Positions 13,101-25,345 are shown, counted from the stretch's first letter. The stretch: 64,000 nt of DNA from Cryptomeria japonica (GCF_030272615.1 NC_081406.1:247991218-248055217), one strand, 5' to 3'. The notes: generated by a model from the sequence alone, not told the origin. Numbers and translations are program-made.

Positions 13101-16016
13101 GCAGACAAGCTTTTAAAAAAAAACACTGCGAAGTACCAGTAAAACCACCAACTTGGAAAATGCGGAATTTGGAAGAAAATCTGATGTAGAATCCAAAAAA
13201 TACAATCCAAACCTTTAAACCAATTCAAATCCAACCACCAGCAATCTCCAAATCAATCTCAAAAATTCATTCACCAAAGATGCCAACCCCGTGAACGCAC
13301 AGGAAGACCTATTTATCAAAAATAAAAATAAAAAAACAAAACCAAGAAAAACCATCCTCCAATCAAAATATTCCCAAACTATTATATTCCATACCTACCT
13401 TCCCATAGTTCAAGAAATTAAAATATATTTTCTACCTACCATAAACTTCCAACCAATCAAATCCAAGGGTAGGGAAAATATATTAAACCATTGACATGGG
13501 GTGAAAATGACTTTTAAATAAAAGAATACAAATTACCCCCTTTTAATTACTTAATTGGTAAAATAATATTACTCAATAAATAAAATTCACTTCAACATTA
13601 AATAAATAATTTCCCACCATAGACATTTATAAATAAATATTAATAATAGTAGGAAATCAATAAATAAAATTAAGAAAATAAAACTCCAATAAATAATAAC
13701 TCAATTGAACCCAATAAATAAAAGCTAATAAATTTAATATCAAATACTCAACATTAAATTAAATAGATCAAATAGTAAATAAATCTTTATTAAATAAATA
13801 AATAAAAGATCTAGCCAATTAGATTAAATACATTATTTACTTAAATAAATTCCTTATAAGGAGACCTCCAACTCATGATGAAGAGAATTAACCAATACAC
13901 CACAACAGTTACTTGACCAACAAAAAGGAAAATCAAAATAACATAAGACATCAACAAATCGACTAACATCATGATAACCTGACAAGGTGAACATCTTAGA
14001 CCTAGAGTACATGAGGAGAACTTGTGCCAACTCCAAACCACATTCCATTAGGATTTAAAGACATGCTCAGACGTGTGGAGCCAGGTGGAGTCGGTGTCTG
14101 GAACCTGCAAATCCTGCATCCACAAAGCAATGAGACGACATATGCATATATATTATAACAGACAAGGGTTAGAGAATCACAATGACACATCTTGCTCGCA
14201 ATGAGTGATGTGGTATTGTTTCTATCCTGAAGACAATCAGACAATAATCAAACATACCATACGATCAACTCATCATAGATAATCATTAAATATGGTTAGT
14301 GTATGCGGGAAAAGCGGGTCGATAGAACTCCAAATGCGAAAAACGAAGCTCTAGGGAGCCTTGCTCACACACACACAGGACTTCTTGGTGCAAGCTATGG
14401 AGTAATGAAGTATCACTCAGCTTCCCAAGGTTGGTCCCATGGTTCTCTATCTTACACGGTCCCTCAAACCAATGTTTTTGCTCTCAGATCACTGAGCAAA
14501 ATGGTTTAGGGATGGCAAATGCAAGAACGAGGGATGCTTTTTGTTGGTTTTAATATGAGATGCATCCTAAGCTATGCATGATTCTAGAAATGCAATAAAC
14601 TAACTATAAGATGACAAGGTTAGTATAAATACTATCCTAACATGATATATTAGTCTATGATTGAGCTAAATGATAAAGAAAGTTTTCTAAACATGCATAT
14701 TTAGACTAATTCCTAGTTAAAAGAGAGGCTAAATGATGAGCATAGATGAAATGAAAGCTTGAATGGATTTTAGTATAAGTGAGATACTACAAACTTGGAT
14801 TGATCCCTTTTCTAAATGGAGGAATGAGAGCTCTATATATAGCAAAAACAGGGCAATGGATGGTCAGGATTGAAAGAGTTGATCAAGGGTTGAGTTTGAA
14901 AGTTGGGGATCCATGTTTGCAATTTGCACCAATGAAATGGTGACAAGTGTCAACATAAGACTGGTTGAGAAAAGGGGTTGGAGACATTAAATGCCTGAGA
15001 AGACCTCATGGTTATCTAGAGATAAGGGTTAAGCTTAAGTTAGGCTTACCCATTGGATTAAGAGTTAATCCAAGGATAAACTCTTGTGCAAATGATTAAG
15101 AGATAATCATGGTGAAAGCATTAAAGGCTTGATGAGACCCTTGGGTTAGATGAAGGTTAAGTTAGGCAAAAAGTCTCTAAGCATGTAAGAGGGTTGAATT
15201 AACCATTAATAGTTTGGGAGACTTTGGGGATATTAAGTGGTTGAAGATTTGAAGCCTTTAATGGTTATCAAAGACTTTAAGGTTTTGAGAAGTGACCTCC
15301 CCTTGCTTAGGGATGTGACAAAGTTTAGAAGATGGGTTAGGCTAATTAGAAATGATTAGAAGAGTCTAGAAGAAATTAGGAAGGGGTTTAGGAAGCAAGT
15401 GGGAAATGTAGGAGAATGCAAGTGGATGGAGGGATAATAGGATTTTATTGAATTTAATAAATTTCATTCAATTTGGTTGTAATTAAATAAATTAGATTTA
15501 TTTAATTTAGGATAACTATTTAATTAAATTTGAATTTAATTAAAAGTGGATAAGGGGGATTTAATTGAATAAAATGATTTATTCATTAAATGGGTATAGT
15601 GAATTTAATTGAGTAATTTTCTTAATTAAATAGAGGAATGTGGATAATTTAATTAAATTGGATTTAATTAAATAGAGAAATGAACATAAAATATTCATTT
15701 AGGAATATGGTCATTTTTATACGTCTACAGTTAGTACATAAAAAAATCATCAAGTGCATGATTAGTATAATTCATGATTATAGTAAGGCATGTAAAATTC
15801 ATCAACACTTATGCTCATCAAATCACATGATCAATATAATCTTTCGATAATCAATCACATAATAAGTATATAGTGACTAATAAATCACACGATCAATAAT
15901 GATAGTATCAACGTCATATAAATCATTTGAAATAGCCTATGCCTAATAATGTCTATCATGCATGAATTAATAGTCAACTCTAGTCAAAACAAGTCAAGTC
16001 AAGGGTGGACATTATA
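10132..16016 (-). repeat. 5' LTR of element F, carrying solo LTR G
   Basis: 5885 bp, of which 1435 bp are solo LTR G and its target duplication, leaving about 4450 bp. Compared with the other LTR, about 75 bp are missing around 13862 (6022-6095 in the sister). The outer end reads TATAATG on the minus strand where TGTAGTG is expected, so the terminal TG has mutated. Confidence 0.9.
14300..15729 (-). mobile_element. Solo LTR G, same family as element E
   Basis: A single 1430-bp LTR with ends TGTAGAC...GCATACA on the minus strand, bounded by the perfect duplication GTTAG (14295-14299 and 15730-15734). It matches the LTRs of E (33656-35135, 50301-51798) across its length in inverted orientation, including a TATA motif at about 14834-14841 and the AT-rich TTTAATTAAAT start. 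It lacks any interior, so it is the product of LTR-LTR recombination. The sister LTR of F keeps the empty site. Confidence 0.93.
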
Positions 16017-16021
16017 AGCCA

Positions 16022-16220
16022 TCATACCATAGAGAGGAGAAGAGCAATGGAAGTTATACGTAGTCACGAAATAGGGAGTTTTGATTGAATTACTTAATAC
16101 TTCCTATTTTGATTTGATTGTGTTATTTCATTGTCTGTTTGTTTGAAATTTTTGATTAGATAGGGATTCGTGATTTCCCTTTGAATTTCAATTCATGCTT
16201 TAGAGATGAATTATTTTACA
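16022..16220 (+). repeat. 3' LTR of element A, last part
   Basis: Continuation of the LTR broken at 2237. It probably ends at TTATTTTACA (16211-16220), after which an open coding frame of element B begins. The end is inferred from the TG...CA rule and the change in sequence type. Confidence 0.55.
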
Positions 16221-18062
16221 TGCGACAAGAGGCAATGGGCATTTGACATCTCAGTAGGAAGATAATTGAAATAGTCAATTGCTACTTTAGGAAGCTAGAG
16301 AGATAATAAGGTATGGGGATATTTCAAAGCATTCCAGAAATCTATGAGGTCTAGGGTAAGAGTACCCGAGCATATTATAGAAAAACATTCAACTGACGTA
16401 TGCTTCATGGTAAAGAAGGATGAGACACTCATAGATGCAGTTAAGCCCCAAAATATTTGGGTTGAAGAAATGAGCTATGAGGTGGATGCACAGATTATTG
16501 ATGCCTATGCAAAAATGTTGATTGATGCACCAATAGATGAGGCATAGAAGCCCTATTGTATTGCACTTTAGAAAACTCAAGAGGTTTAAACATAGTTCAA
16601 CTGGAAGAAAAGAGAGAAGCAGGAAGAGAAAGCAAGTAAATTTCTGAAGAAATTCTCCAAGGACATCAAAGCACTAATTGATGTTGTCCCAAAGAAAGGC
16701 AGAAAGAGGAAGAGTCTTGAAGCTCATATTGAGCCTATTACTACAGAATCAGAATATGAGGATGACACACCATTGGCATTTAAGAGGGTTTTTAGGAAGC
16801 AACCCGAGGAAACAAAGGCAAAAGATAAGAAGCAACTGGTTAGGAAGGTTACAATCAAAATACCAACACAAAAGAAAGCACCAAAGGCAAGACCTTCGGC
16901 TGCATCTAGTATTGCTAAGAGGAAAAAGAAGAGTGACATCGACTTAGAAATTAAATCTGGTAATGTGACTATCACACCACCTAGAACCTGTGTAGAATTA
17001 GTAGATGAAATCACTAAAGATGGCATGTTGAAGAAAGTTCAATTTTATTATGAACACTTAGAGAATGATGAACAGAGAGAGGTAGAGGAAGTTGTTTTAT
17101 TATACTTGGATATTTATAAGAAAGCCTTAATAGAAATAGAAAATCAAATACCGGCTGAGTTGTATAACATGTTAGATGCTAGAAGACTGTCAGCTATGCA
17201 AGAAGATAAACATATCAATACTAAAGAGCTATTATTTATCTGTGTTACTATTGCTCCAGATGAAATGGAAAAGACACTTGAAGTGGCAGACTTAAAATTT
17301 TTCAATAGAAAACATAGAATAACTAGTCTAATGCTAGGAAGAGTAAATGAAATAATAAAGGAGACTCAAAAAGCATGGGTTAAATTTCTTGAAGAAAACA
17401 GGGGATTCTTTACTTCACCGGAAATCAAGACAGACACTGTAGATACCTCGGTTGAAGGAAAAGGAAAGGGGATTATGGGTACTTCACTCTCAGTTTTGAA
17501 AAACATTAAGGTAGTGGAAATTGAGGCCCCAATAAATATAGATGTATAGACAAATACTGAGATATCGGTTAATACAGTGAGTGAACAAGCTAATGTTGTA
17601 CAAGATACTAATATTAAGGATAATTGTCCTCCAGATACAAATGTATAGGTTGAGGTTACAGTTCCTATAGAGGAACTGGTAGTTACACAAATGACACCAA
17701 GTGTCGAAGCCACCAGTGCAAGTGAGGAGGTTATATAGGATAAATTTTCAAAAGGGGGTACAAGGGAATCAGACAGGGAACCAGTTGTTGGTCCATCATT
17801 TTTGTCAATTGACAATTCACAGGTCAAAAAGAAAAACATCACAGAGATGAGTCCCACTCAACTGATGATGATGGCAGCACAAAAACTAATGAAGGAGGTA
17901 TCCATAGATAAGGGGATTATAGATAAATCAATTATTGTTTTACACCGACTGGTCCCAGAGTGTAAGATTGAAAATGAAGAGAGCCCATCCGACAAGCTTA
18001 AAATAATCACTGAGCATATTTCAAAGGATTTTCAATCTTTATAGCAAATCTCAAACTGGCAA
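16221..18062 (+). pseudogene. Unrecognised lysine-rich ORF of element B
   Basis: One reading frame is maintained for about 610 codons with roughly ten in-frame stops, so this is a decayed coding region, not chance. The longest open stretch is 16773-17549 (258 codons). It starts basic (KRVFRKQPEE, KKQLVRKVTIKIPTQKKAPK), has a helical middle (VQFYYEHLENDEQREVEEVV) and ends in a Thr/Val/Glu-rich region and a helical C-terminus. The start is cut off by element A at 16220; the upstream part reads CDKRQWAFDISVGR. I see no retropepsin, RT, integrase or zinc-knuckle motif and no membrane segment. It lies just before a copia-type 3' LTR, the place where some plant retroelements carry an extra or envelope-like ORF, but that assignment is inference. 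Confidence 0.6.
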
Positions 18063-18210
18063 GCACTAGAAAGGTTTACTCAGGCTAAGAGATGGCAACA
18101 TGGTTTTGTGTTCTGGCTTCATGTTTAGGTTCTATGGTGTACCGACAGACACTTCAGAGATACTTCACCGGCACCATCACCGATAGGGCAAAAGGATTTC
18201 TTTGGTTACC

Positions 18211-21200
18211 TATAGTGCCCCTACCCTAATCAATCTCTAATCTTGGTTTAATCTTGGTTAGTTATCGTAATTTAATTTTATAGTCAGATGTTCGATTTAA
18301 CGCATAGCTATTGATGTGGTTCTCTCACTAGTTGTATGCAAGTTATTCGATGTTCCTATTTCGTGGTATTAACATCGGGCTAACGCTTTCACTAAAATTT
18401 TATATATGTATGCATGTATGACTCTTGGTTGCAGGAAATTTCAGGTACAACGCCGAATGAGTGCGAGGTTCGTCTTCAATTGGAATTGCAGGTTTGAGTG
18501 TACCTCTTTAATCCTTAGAGTTGGATAGGTGGTCGTAAGACCCTAGTTAACCTTCGTCGTGCTCAAGTGAGCATCGTCAGTCGTCGTCAGTGACCCCTTC
18601 CTGTTTGGGTTTGCGAGTCGTCTGTTTGGTTGACCTTCTTGGTTTGCGTGCTTGGTGTGTTTGGATAAATTGATTTATTAGTCCTTAGTAATTATCTTGA
18701 TTAAATATGTATTTGTGCATTAGAGATTAATGGACTAGATTAATCGGGTTTTCGTTATGCGATTTTCATTGATTTTGAATTGCTCGTTTTAAATTGGGAG
18801 TAAATTCGATTAAATAACTGAATTTGAATATTAAATGCATTTTGTATATGCTGTTAAAAAGGAAAGATTTGTATTTTATCGCAATAGAGTTAATTGTATT
18901 CTGTTGGCTTTTGAAATTAGAACGGCTAAATTTGATTAAAGGAAGAAATCGATTTTTGATTTGAAAAGCAAGTTAATTTGTTGTGATAGTTAGAAAGGAT
19001 TAATTTTGTGAATTATTTTTAAATAAAAATTTTAAATTCCAAAAATAGAATTTTTGGTCAACTCTTCCATATAACCCAAAATTTGGGGGAAAATTGGAAG
19101 GGACATTTTGGAGAAATTTTTGGTTGAAAAGATTTTGGAGATGAAATTTGGGGGTTTTGGATGGAGAAGAAAGGTTTTGGTAGCTGGAGATTGGGACTCT
19201 TCAACAGATCTTGCCAGGAACGCGAGATCAGGTAGGATCCAATTCTCAATTTTAGTTATTGTTTAAAATGGAAATGGAGGTTTGAATGTTTTCATGCTAT
19301 CTTGGTTTTAGATCCTCCATTGAATGCCAAGATTATGAACTGATATTGTAAATTAGATAGTTGGGCTGGAAATGTTTTTGAGATGTTGTAATTCCTCATA
19401 TCTTTTGGATGTTAAAACCTGTTTGTGTTTGGAAAAAAATGGTTATCATCAAATATCATGATACCCAAAAACGCGGTTCGTTTAAAATGAACTTATTAAT
19501 TTGAGCCTGTGCGTTCTTTTTATCGAAATATATATTCATTATGAAATTTGTTGTGGGCGTTCTTGTTTGTTTGCACCGAACTGTGCGTTGGTTTTTTTTT
19601 TAAAAAAAATTGGAAACGAACCAGGCGAATTAATGTTTATCGAAACCCTTGGTTTGGGGTTGGAGGGCGGGGAGCAGAGCTCCACCCGCTCCTCCTCCCC
19701 TCGCCCCCCTCATCCCCCGCTCGTTCTCTTTTCTTTTCCCCCTCGCTGGTGTTTAAGACTCTGGTCGTGGCACACTGCGGTGGCCGCAGGGCCGCGATGG
19801 CCATAGGGCGCCGCGGACCTGCGGGCACCGCAGTGGCGCCGCTCGCATGGGTCTTCCCTGCGGGAGGTGTTGAATGGCGCTAGGGTTAGGGCACGGCCCG
19901 CCCTCGCCTCATTTTTTGTTATATGCATTTTGTGTTAAACGTAGTTTATTAAATCATTTTTTTTAATATATTTTTTTTTAGTATTTAAAAAATGCATATG
20001 ATATTTATATCATTTTAATGAGAGTTGTTTTTAATGTTAAGTTTAATTAGCTTCTTAATTATGATTAAAGGCGGCATAATAGTGGCAAATGCTAGTTGAT
20101 ATTGATTAATTTCATAATGGAGTTTATAGGTTAATCATTATTCAACGTCATCTCATGACTTATGTTCCCTTCCTAATTAAGTTCTAAAACTGATAATTTC
20201 GCAATTGAATATTGTTGTTTATATTCTTATTGATCTTGGATTAATAAATCTAGATCTTACCTTCTAGCTGATTAGAGCATTTGGCTAATTAAGGTAGTAT
20301 TGTTTAAAAACAAAATAGAGAATAATGTGTTATTGGAAAATCGTTGAAATATGATGTAATTACTAATTGATGATGTTAATATTATCTTAGAACATATCAT
20401 TTGAGTAATTGAGAAGTAGTGAAATATTTATCGTTGGGTATTTGAATTGAAACGATATGCTTTGGAAACGATTATCTCCTTTTAGATTCTCTTTCTACAT
20501 TTTTATTTCCGTAATCCGTATAATGCATCTGGGCTTGAGAAATAATACGAAATTGTAGAGGTCGGTTTTAGACTAGTATGTTAATGACGTTTTGATTGGA
20601 GATTAAATACCTTGTTTAATTGATTAATGGTTGTCTGAGTTTTATTATATGAATTTGGTTTAAAAACTCTTTATGGCTTTATATGTTTGTTCGATGCTTT
20701 GAACCTTCAAGAGTTAGAAAACCAAGAACAACTTATCCCTAGTTGAGGTAGATAACTGTAATCTGAAATAGATCTTGTAGAAAACTTGATCAATTTTAAT
20801 GTTTAAATAAATTTGAGAAGATATTGTCTTTTCTGTTTATTGCCTTTGCGAGTTTAATTGCTGTATTCGCTTTAATTATGAAATGGTATGTTTTGCTTTG
20901 TTTAGTAGGACCCTGTCGTATGGATTGACTTGGGGTACCCGTTTCAGTCCTCGATTCTGAGTTGACTATTGTATTGTGGTAGTGTCGTTTTGATCATATC
21001 CTCCTTGTGTGTGAGTCGAATGATGATTGTGGTTGACCGTTGTTGGTCGGGCCTCTAGTTAGAGTACCGCCAGTAAGTGATTACCCTTGAGTCATGTTTG
21101 ACCAGATGATTGTTTCTCTCTTCTTGAACTCCGTTCGTCTGACCATGTGTATTCCTTGGTTTTGAGTTCGTCTGAGTATAGTCTAGTGTCGTATGGGAAA

Positions 21201-22600
21201 GTGGCTTTCGATTGGGGGCCGCGCCCAAAGTGGCTGCTGGGTAACCCGTCGAAAGTGAGTCTAATAAGTGATAACCTTTAAGTAGATTAGAATGTAATCT
21301 CCAAGTAAGATAAATGTGCCTCACACATGGGATGAGTGCTATCATAGACTTGACATGCTGTGAGAAGGCCTGAAATGGAAAACCATCATCCTTGTCATCA
21401 CGAGAGGATGTGTGGGTCCACATGAGGCTTGGATGGGCCGGAAGCTCGGATTAGTTTGCCAGGGTAACCCAGTGTATGGGGCCGGGACCTATGAAGACTT
21501 GCCATGGTAACCATACCAGGTTGTGTGATGACACTTGTCCCTACGTTCGCTAGTGTGTTGTCGTTTTGTCCTGTTAGGAGTACCTTTGTGAGTCGTCCTT
21601 TTGTCTCTACCCTTGTGAGTGTCGGTTTCATGTTAGACCTTGGGTGGTGATGGCTTAGTTTTATGGATGCTCTCATGGACCTCTTGTTTTAGCTTGATTA
21701 TGTTCAGCTGGATCCAGTTCTTTTCAGGGATCATTTATGTATTAATTGACCGGTGCGGTTGTTGTATATTGTTTATATTTTGCCTTGATGGCTGGATTGT
21801 AATTGGTGTAACCTCTTGTATTCTTAACTTTATTATTTATCAGAGGGGTCTTGCAGTTGAGCAGACCCGGAGATGTAGCCCTTTAGGGGTGAACTCCGAG
21901 ATCATTATGGTGTTATGTGATGTATTCTCTTATGTTTCCTTTATTCAACTTTATCATGTATGATTAACTTATGTTAGAATGGTTAAGTGGATAATTGGAA
22001 TTAACTATAAATGCTTATATTCAGTCCTTTCTTGAATGCCATGTGGATCGAATGCGTAAGTGGTTTAGATGAGATTTATCGTTGATGCTTGTATGTAATC
22101 GTCTTTTAAAATGCTATAAGTTGGAATATGAAAGAATGTAACTTAGAGTAATGAATTATACTCAGTTGTTGTTAAGGAATTTGAATATGCATGGAAAGAT
22201 CTCTTATGTTATGATGAAATCCTAGTGTATTAGAATGTTAGATGTATGGTTTGTAATTTTAAACGAAAAGCTTGAATGGAGATTATGAATGGATCTTAAT
22301 GAGGAATCTTCGCTTGTGATTTATATTTCCCTCTTTTGTAAGGAATTATCCTGATTATGAATTATCTCGTTATTAAGATATTCAGCTTTTGGATTAATTG
22401 TGTGAGTTAAGTGAATTGTGAAATTTAAGTAATCTCGTTGGGAAACTCTTTAGGTGTTAGTTGATGTCTTCCGCTATGTAATCTGAATCTTTGATATCTT
22501 GTTGCATCTTATGTGTTGTAACTTTAAAAAAAAAAAATTATTGCACTCTATTCTTGTAATTTTGGCTTATCCCTTCGGGGTTTCCTGGCGGGGCATTACA
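18211..22600 (+). mobile_element. Solo LTR H, 4.4 kb, related to the LTRs of chromovirus D
   Basis: Begins TATAGTGCCCC (mutated from TGTAGTG) and ends GGGGCATTACA. Flanks are TTACC (18206-18210) and TTACT (22601-22605), a target duplication with one transition. No internal domain or second LTR is present. Blocks match the LTRs of D: GTGGCTTTCGA followed by GGGGGCCGCGCCC at 21200-21232, and the stretch around 21300-21560. Scattered short frames across it are not genes. Confidence 0.85.
19637..19895. other. GC-rich, CpG-rich island inside solo LTR H
   Basis: About 260 bp of markedly high GC content in an otherwise AT-rich LTR, with repeated GGCCGC, GCGCCG and CCGCAG words. Overlapping frames here (for example 19548-19883) are low-complexity and not convincing proteins. 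It lies about 1.4 kb into the LTR, near where D carries its CTACCG array (1.8 kb in). Confidence 0.7.
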
Positions 22601-23391
22601 TTACTGGCAATGCAGAACAACATGGTTTAGTAAAGGTTATCAGTATTGGAGGCCAACATATCTTGGATCCGGCATTGACAATTGATTTTAATGTTTAAGC
22701 ATCTATGTTATCTGGCCGACATATAATTTGATATTGTATATATCTTTGTAAGCCACCATTAGGCATGTAAATTTGTATAGGGTATATAGGATAGTTTGAT
22801 AGATCATTTTGATATACATGTACAAGAAACATATGATAGGAGATTATGGGTATGTGAATTTAATATGACATAAAATATATCAGAGAGAACTTGTATGTGA
22901 GGAAATTTATGTAAGGGTTATTCCGGTAAAGGGTTTAGGGTTTTAGACCAGAACAGACAGAGCTTAAACTAGAACTATATCCTAGCATAGAAGATGCTAT
23001 CTTAGCAGTTCACACTTCTCCGGATTGTAGTCTGGAATTTTATGTAGTCGGTGAGACTTCCTTTGTGATTGAGAAGTGTGCTCTAGGATGTAAGCCTTCC
23101 TGCAAGAGCATGCCTCTCATATTTTGGAATATCTCTTCATATCCAGCCAAAGGATTGATATTGTGGGTCACCAATCCCACCGTGTTTTTTCCTCTTTGAG
23201 GTTTTCCATGTATAAATCTGTGTGTTATGATTCTCCTTTATGTGTTTGGCTTATTGGTTACTTTACTTCTTTCAATTTTGTATGTACTAGTATACCGATT
23301 GGTGTATATATGTTTTAATAATGCTAAAATTAATCATTTTGGTATAACACTGATTCACCCTCCCCTCTTAGTGTTATTGGTTTCCAACAAA
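22601..23391 (+). repeat. 3' end of element B with a copia-type LTR
   Basis: Resumes element B after solo LTR H. The sequence ends in ACTGATTCACCCTCCCCTCTTAG-type sequence (23350-23372), then GTTATTGGTTTCCAACA, the usual ending of a class of conifer copia LTRs. The LTR start is not sharp; it probably lies between 22640 and 22700. The matching 5' LTR is outside the window. No gene. Confidence 0.55.
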
Positions 23392-23654
23392 TATGACCCC
23401 TTAGGACACCATAGGACCCATAACGACCCAATATGGTGCCATAAGGGGTCATATGTTGTCCTTAGGGGTCATATGGTATCCCATGACCCCTTAGGACACC
23501 ATATGACCTCTAACGACACCATATGGTTTAATAAGGGTGCATAGTGTGTCATAAGGTGGCAAGATGAACCATTATTACAATAAAAAAAGTAGTGCCAATA
23601 TTTCTTACAAACATTTGATACCTTGAGGGTCATATGGTGTCCTAAGGGCTCATA
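23392..23654. repeat. 263-bp segment with near-perfect inverted termini
   Basis: The 22-bp ends (23392-23413 and 23633-23654) are inverted copies differing at one position; the core is CCCTTAGGACACCATA. Further direct and inverted copies of the same word occur inside (about 23432-23452, 23460-23530). It could be a MITE-like element or a locally amplified palindromic satellite. I cannot identify a clean target duplication. Confidence 0.6.
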
Positions 23655-23670
23655 GGACACAATATGACCA

Positions 23671-23696
23671 TCTCTCTCTCTCTCTCTCTCTCTCTC
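23671..23696. repeat. (TC)13 microsatellite
   Basis: Uninterrupted TC dinucleotides followed by a C-rich stretch (CCCCCACTCCCCCCTCTCCC). Confidence 0.95.
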
Positions 23697-23699
23697 CCC

Positions 23700-25227
23700 C
23701 ACTCCCCCCTCTCCCTCTCCCTAATATTATATACTAATTTATTTATAAATTAATGTATTGTATAGTAATATATTATATATTAATAAACAATAGATTAATT
23801 ATGTGCAAATTTAGTTATTGAATTTACTTATTAAAATCGGATATCTGATTTTTGTTCTACAAATTTCAAATTTCAAATTTTGGCTCGAATTTGCTTTGGG
23901 ATTTGGCTAGGAAGTGACAAGTCTAGAAATTTAACTAAAAAAACGTGTTTTTTCAGTATTCCTTGATTTTCCAAGCATTACGCTGGTGGCTGACGACTTT
24001 TTTTATAGCCAAAAATGATAAAACAAAAAGAGTTTTTTAAGGATGTTCTCAACTTTCCAGCAATATAAGTCTTGCCTTATTTCAACTTTAATAAATAATT
24101 ATTATTTATTTTCTATTTGAATTCTGACAAGTCCTAATCGATAGACTGATTGAAAAACACTCATAACTTTCAAACGATATAACATTTTTTGATTCTGAAA
24201 CATGTGTCACATTCTATGCTTTGTCTACTATAGGGAAAAATAAAAATAAAAAATTGAATTTCATAAGGTTTTGACCAAGTTAAGGTGGTTAGACGTAGGA
24301 GTTTCTGAATTTCTGAAAATTTGTCGTAAAAAATTCATAAATAATTATTTACTTTATAAAAAATTATAAAAAAATATGTATCACATTCAGACATGAGTCT
24401 AATACTTATATTATAAATATTATAAAAAAATATTATGATCTAATTGTGATTAGGGTGGTCAGACATACGTCTTTTTCTTATCTTTTTCCTGAAATTTTTC
24501 GTACCACTGCATTGAAATTTGAAATTTTTATCAAATAGGAATTTTTTTTTCCAAAAAAAAACTAGTAGATTAGAAACTACATTTAATTTGCTATAGATAC
24601 TCTTGTTACATATTTTAAAAATAATGTTCACAACTTATTCAAATTCTCATGTCAAGTTGCATAACTCTGATTTTCTGAAATTTCATTGCCACTTAAGGGC
24701 CTGTTTTGGTACACCATGATCTTGCACATACCCAAATCCATTGTAACACTCTATATAAAAGCATCTCAAAATTAGTAAATAACAATATAAAAATAATGCT
24801 TGGACCTTTTCAAAATTTCAAAGAACACAATGACTTAATCTTTGAAAGATCCATCATTGAAGGTATCAAAACAATACACATGAGAGCAATCACTCAATTC
24901 CAATACAAAAAAAACATGATAATAAAGTTTATTATTAAGAAAATCATATTATAAAGTAATTGAAGGTTGCTTATGAAAATCCTACAAAAAAGTTGTCTTC
25001 TATGCTGAGTTGAAGGATTTGATCTTACAACGAAGTATAAGTTGAAGCCCTCTTGCATGGTTTTTTATTGTTTAAATCATGCAACACTGACACAATAATA
25101 ATTAAACGCAATTTAATGACTTTGTATTAAAAAAATTGTAAATATTTCAAATTATCAAAGGTTTGGTAAGTTAAGTTTTTTTCTATGTGAACCTAAGAAG
25201 TGATCTTTAATCCATTTTTCTCATATC
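23700..25227. other. AT-rich stretch without a recognisable gene
   Basis: About 1.5 kb of A/T-rich DNA with many stops in all frames. I see no coding motif, LTR terminus or tandem array here; 24706-24954 is an open frame of 82 codons of no recognisable family. Confidence 0.7.
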
Positions 25228-25345
25228 TTGCAATTAGGGAATTCAGATAAGAATATATTTCTTTGAGGCATTTTGTCAAATAGTTCACGTGCCTTGTCTA
25301 AGATGGGAAATTTTGAAAGCATGTCTACTAGGGAAATTACAAGCT
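25228..25345 (-). pseudogene. Possible PPR-protein fragment
   Basis: On the minus strand a frame reads SLVDMLSKF, then LDKARELFDKMPQRNIF. This has the spacing of a plant pentatricopeptide repeat (NALVDMYxKCG...ARxLFDxMPxRNV). It is followed by a stop and has no continuing gene. Neighbouring sequence up to 25533 contains inverted duplicates of TCTTCAGTGGGTGTG. Probably a captured or decayed exon piece. Confidence 0.5.

Larger units (their letters stand above)
2238..16016 (-). mobile_element. Element F: LARD-like LTR retrotransposon, no coding domains
   Basis: Two long direct repeats (2238-6806 and 10132-16016) bound a 3.3 kb interior and are flanked by the perfect 5-bp duplication AGCCA. The orientation is minus: a primer-binding site complementary to initiator Met tRNA with one mismatch lies at 10116-10129, two bases from the LTR edge, and a polypurine tract lies at 6807-6820. 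LTRs of about 4.5 kb around a 3 to 3.5 kb non-coding interior are the dimensions of LARD elements (large retrotransposon derivatives), which move using proteins of autonomous relatives. The termini TGTAGTG...GGCATTACA and the sequence next to the polypurine tract resemble chromovirus D, a likely relative or helper type. Confidence 0.9.

Noticed and set aside
19501-19928. Overlapping 60-110-codon frames in the GC-rich island
   Set aside because: They appear on both strands because GC-rich DNA lacks stops; sequence is low-complexity Pro/Arg/Ala.
24960-25060. Plus-strand YAELKDLILQR resembling the end of a PPR protein
   Set aside because: Only about 11 residues, followed by a stop, and on the strand opposite to the better PPR motif at 25228-25345.
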